Below, piece after piece: positions 61,711 to 64,000 of a stretch of 64,000 bases of DNA (its first letter is position 1; each line of letters starts with the position of its first letter). The position numbers were made by a program, and so were the translations under genes. Source of the stretch: Aureliella helgolandensis (GTDB lineage: Bacteria; Planctomycetota; Planctomycetia; Pirellulales; Pirellulaceae); NCBI RefSeq assembly GCF_007752135.1, contig NZ_CP036298.1:6138859-6202858 (forward strand). The letters are read 5' to 3'. The notes beneath the pieces are model-generated. The model saw only the letters and a list, made by a program, of their open reading frames with translations. It was not told the DNA's origin and ran no database searches.

Positions 61711-64000
61711 ATGAATGTATTGCGAATACGCACAGTTCTAACCTGTCTGGTACTAGTGATCCCTGGAGCGGTCTTGCTGTCGCCCGCTGCCGGACAGGAA
61801 GGGATTGGAGCTGCCGATCGAGGAGAGGGGCTGCGTCTGTTCGAAAGTAAGATTCGTCCGGTTCTCGCCGAGCACTGCTATGAATGCCACTCAGCCCGCG
61901 ACGGCGCGGATGAGGGTGGCTTGCAACTCGATACACCGCGCGCAATCCAAGCTGGAGGCGACCGCGGAAATTTGGCCGTTTCAAAAATGCCTAATGCGAG
62001 TCTGCTCTTGAGAGCGATCGCGCACACCGACGTAGATATTGCGATGCCGCCGAAACAGGATCGCCTGAGTGATACGATTGTAGGTGACTTTAGAAAGTGG
62101 ATCGAACTCGGCGCAGTAGTTCCCGAGCGGGAGGTGAACGACGTACAGGGGCGCGAAAAGACACAGGCTCACTGGGCGCTACAACCGATTTGCAAAGCAA
62201 AAATCCCCGATCTGCGAGGTTCAACTTGGGCCAAGAAGCCAGTAGACGCTTTTATCCTAGCCGGCCTGGAGGCGCAGGGGCTGGAGCCTTCGGCCGACGC
62301 ACCTGTCAACGTGTTGCTCAGACGTTTGCACTTTGATGTTGTAGGTCTACCACCTTCCCCGGCTGACATTCTTCGCTTCACCGCGCTCGTCGCAGCGGAG
62401 GGGATGGATCTTGCAGTGGCGCAAGAGGTCGATCGCTTGCTGGAGACGCAAGAGTTTGGCGAGCGTTGGGGTCGCCATTGGTTGGACGTTGCTCGGTTTG
62501 CCGAGTCCAGTGGAAAAGCAGCGAATATTTCCTTCCCTTACGCCTGGCGTTTCCGGGACTATGTCTTCGATTGCTTTAACGACGACCTTCCATTCGATCG
62601 TTTTATACTTGAACAAATCGCTGGCGATCTTTTGCCCTATGAAAGCGACCAACAGCGTGCCCGCTTACTGATTGCCACAGGATTTCTTGCGATCGGGGTG
62701 AAAAATTTAGACGAGATGAGTGCTCCTCAGTTTCGAGCGGATGTCATTGACGAGCAGATTGACACGGTAACTCGGGCGTTCACGGGATCTTCGGTCGCTT
62801 GTGCGCGATGCCACGATCACAAGTTTGAATCGTACACGATGGAGGACTACTACGCGCTGGCCGGTATTTTCTCCAGCACCAAGACCTTGTTCGGGACGTG
62901 GGTGGCTCCGTCAAACAGAGTCGGAGGAGATCCTCTCCCGCTGCCGATCGGCCGCGAACCAATCGTTTTGCACAAGTCGATTTCGGCCGAGCGAGTTGCA
63001 TCCCTGAAAGCAGAGAAAGAATCGCTATTGCGGGAAAGGGAAGATTTCCAAGCGATGAACATGGGGGCGATGATGATGAGCGAGGGGAAAGAAAAAGTCC
63101 CCAAGAAGGAATTCACACTCCGCGACGCTCTGCGAATTTTCTGGCGAGTTGGGGCAATCGACGGACAGTTGGAAAAGGTTGATGCCAACGGAAACGCAAT
63201 CCCACTCGCAATGGGAGTGCTCGATGACGAGACAATTACCGACGCGACGCTGCTGTTGCAAGGCGACATCAAACAACCCAATATTGACGTTCCACGAGGT
63301 GTTCCCTTTTTTGATGCGATGGATGAAGCACACCAACGTTTGCAATTCCCCGCCGATCAGAGCGGACGACTGGAGTTGGCGCAATGGTTGACCCACGCAA
63401 CACACCCATTGACCGCACGCGTCTACGTCAACCGTGTATGGAAGCACCTGATGGGCGAAGGCATTGTACGGACCGTAGATGACTTCGGAACGACCGGCGA
63501 AGCCCCGAGTCATCCGGACTTGCTCGACTACTTGGCAACGCGGTTCGTTGAAGACGGGTGGTCCACCAAGCGATTGGTTCGACACCTCCTATTGTCGCGA
63601 ACCTATCGGCAGTCTTCGGAACACCGTGAAGCCGCGTTCCTTGCCGATCCCGACAATCGACTTTTGTGGCGTCAATCGAAGCGGAGGCTCGAAGCGGAGG
63701 CGATGCGCGATGCGATGCTGGCAGTTTCCGGGGAGATCGATCTTCAACGACCGATCGGCTCTTTGGTTGGAAGAGTTATCGGTGATCGACCGATCTCACT
63801 GATTGGTCTCGACAAACGTCTTCCGCCAGATCTCGACGGTACCGTTCACCGTTCGGTCTACTTGCCTGTCATTCGCGATCGCATGCCAGATATCCTCGAT
63901 CTGTTCGATGTCGCTAATCCCGACTTCGTTTCGGGCGCACGCGAGGCAACGTCCACTCCCCTGCAGTCGCTTTACTTGATGAACAGCCCATTTGTTCGCG
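61711..64000 (+). CDS. PSCyt1/DUF1549/DUF1553 protein with c-type heme motif, 3' end outside the window
   Basis: Open from ATG 61711 to the right edge (763 residues seen). A hydrophobic export segment (TVLTCLVLVIPGAVLLSPAA) is followed by a cytochrome-like domain with C56YECH60 for covalent heme (residues about 35-140). DUF1549 follows (about 170-380: KKPVDAFILAGLEAQGLEPS, WGRHWLDVARFAESSG, FDRFILEQIAGDLLP, and a second C-A-R-C-H motif in SVACARCHDHKFES). DUF1553 begins at about 555 (GRLELAQWLTHATHPLTARV, NRVWKHLMGEGIVRTVDDFG). It is typical of planctomycetes, where these genes usually precede a DUF1501 gene; that partner would lie beyond the window. Confidence 0.93.
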   Translation, partial: MNVLRIRTVLTCLVLVIPGAVLLSPAAGQEGIGAADRGEGLRLFESKIRPVLAEHCYECHSARDGADEGGLQLDTPRAIQAGGDRGNLAVSKMPNASLLLRAIAHTDVDIAMPPKQDRLSDTIVGDFRKWIELGAVVPEREVNDVQGREKTQAHWALQPICKAKIPDLRGSTWAKKPVDAFILAGLEAQGLEPSADAPVNVLLRRLHFDVVGLPPSPADILRFTALVAAEGMDLAVAQEVDRLLETQEFGERWGRHWLDVARFAESSGKAANISFPYAWRFRDYVFDCFNDDLPFDRFILEQIAGDLLPYESDQQRARLLIATGFLAIGVKNLDEMSAPQFRADVIDEQIDTVTRAFTGSSVACARCHDHKFESYTMEDYYALAGIFSSTKTLFGTWVAPSNRVGGDPLPLPIGREPIVLHKSISAERVASLKAEKESLLREREDFQAMNMGAMMMSEGKEKVPKKEFTLRDALRIFWRVGAIDGQLEKVDANGNAIPLAMGVLDDETITDATLLLQGDIKQPNIDVPRGVPFFDAMDEAHQRLQFPADQSGRLELAQWLTHATHPLTARVYVNRVWKHLMGEGIVRTVDDFGTTGEAPSHPDLLDYLATRFVEDGWSTKRLVRHLLLSRTYRQSSEHREAAFLADPDNRLLWRQSKRRLEAEAMRDAMLAVSGEIDLQRPIGSLVGRVIGDRPISLIGLDKRLPPDLDGTVHRSVYLPVIRDRMPDILDLFDVANPDFVSGAREATSTPLQSLYLMNSPFVR

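Noticed and set aside
1-64000. tRNA, rRNA or known riboswitch genes
   Set aside because: I looked for tRNA-like GTTCGANTC arms and conserved rRNA stretches in the gaps and found none; the few GGTTCGAATC-like strings lie inside protein genes.

Overview
The window looks like a chromosomal segment from a planctomycete, most likely a Rhodopirellula-like Pirellulaceae. The signs are a giant exported protein whose N-terminus ends in a LEDRRVL-type motif, an ECF sigma factor next to a Ser/Thr kinase with WD40 repeats, a c-type-heme PSCyt1/DUF1549/DUF1553 protein at the right edge, and many exported sugar-active enzymes. Assignments were made by reading and translating the sequence by eye; no database search was run.

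Layout. 1-7.4 kb: a giant exported protein on the minus strand, open at the left edge. 7.7-13.6 kb: an ECF sigma factor and a 1725-residue membrane kinase that carries WD40 repeats and a C-terminal CSLREA/beta-helix segment. 13.7-15.1 kb: remnants of ISAzo13-, IS21- and IS66-type transposases. 15.1-16.9 kb: a compact minus-strand operon of ArsR, SRPBCC, DoxX-like and YdeI-like genes. 17.0-18.7 kb: decayed ECF42-like sigma and DUF899 genes around a small intact membrane protein gene. 18.8-27.0 kb: a minus-strand polysaccharide-processing cluster with an alginate-lyase-like protein, an esterase, a beta-helix/glycoside-hydrolase fusion and a stand-alone paralogue of its C-terminal domain. 27.0-32.6 kb: an outer-membrane-type protein and an unknown exported protein among three families of structured repeats. 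32.6-38.5 kb: plus-strand beta-propeller glycosidase-like proteins either side of an M14-peptidase/esterase fusion. 38.6-44.2 kb: housekeeping-like genes (hxpB, rnk), a 48-residue membrane protein, a dihydroorotate-dehydrogenase-like gene and a truncated sialidase.

45.1-53.6 kb: a tight plus-strand VgrG, TPR protein, PAAR protein, RHS protein, zinc-ribbon protein and membrane protein cassette. This is a type VI-style effector island with a poorly characterised C-terminal toxin and candidate immunity genes; no contractile-apparatus core genes are in the window. 53.6-55.6 kb: a mobile region in which two 313-bp direct repeats flank an HUH-type transposase gene that is itself split by a 302-bp MITE-like element with a 7-bp target duplication. 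Removing the element together with one copy of the duplication restores the reading frame exactly.

55.6-61.7 kb: a protein-lysine-methyltransferase-like gene, a decayed RND adaptor, an intact ISNCY-like insertion sequence, and a second, degraded copy of the 41.4-42.5 kb block (48-residue membrane protein, conserved palindrome, broken DHODH-like gene). The IS sits exactly at the stop codon of the second small gene. 61.7 kb to the end: the PSCyt1-type protein, open at the right edge.
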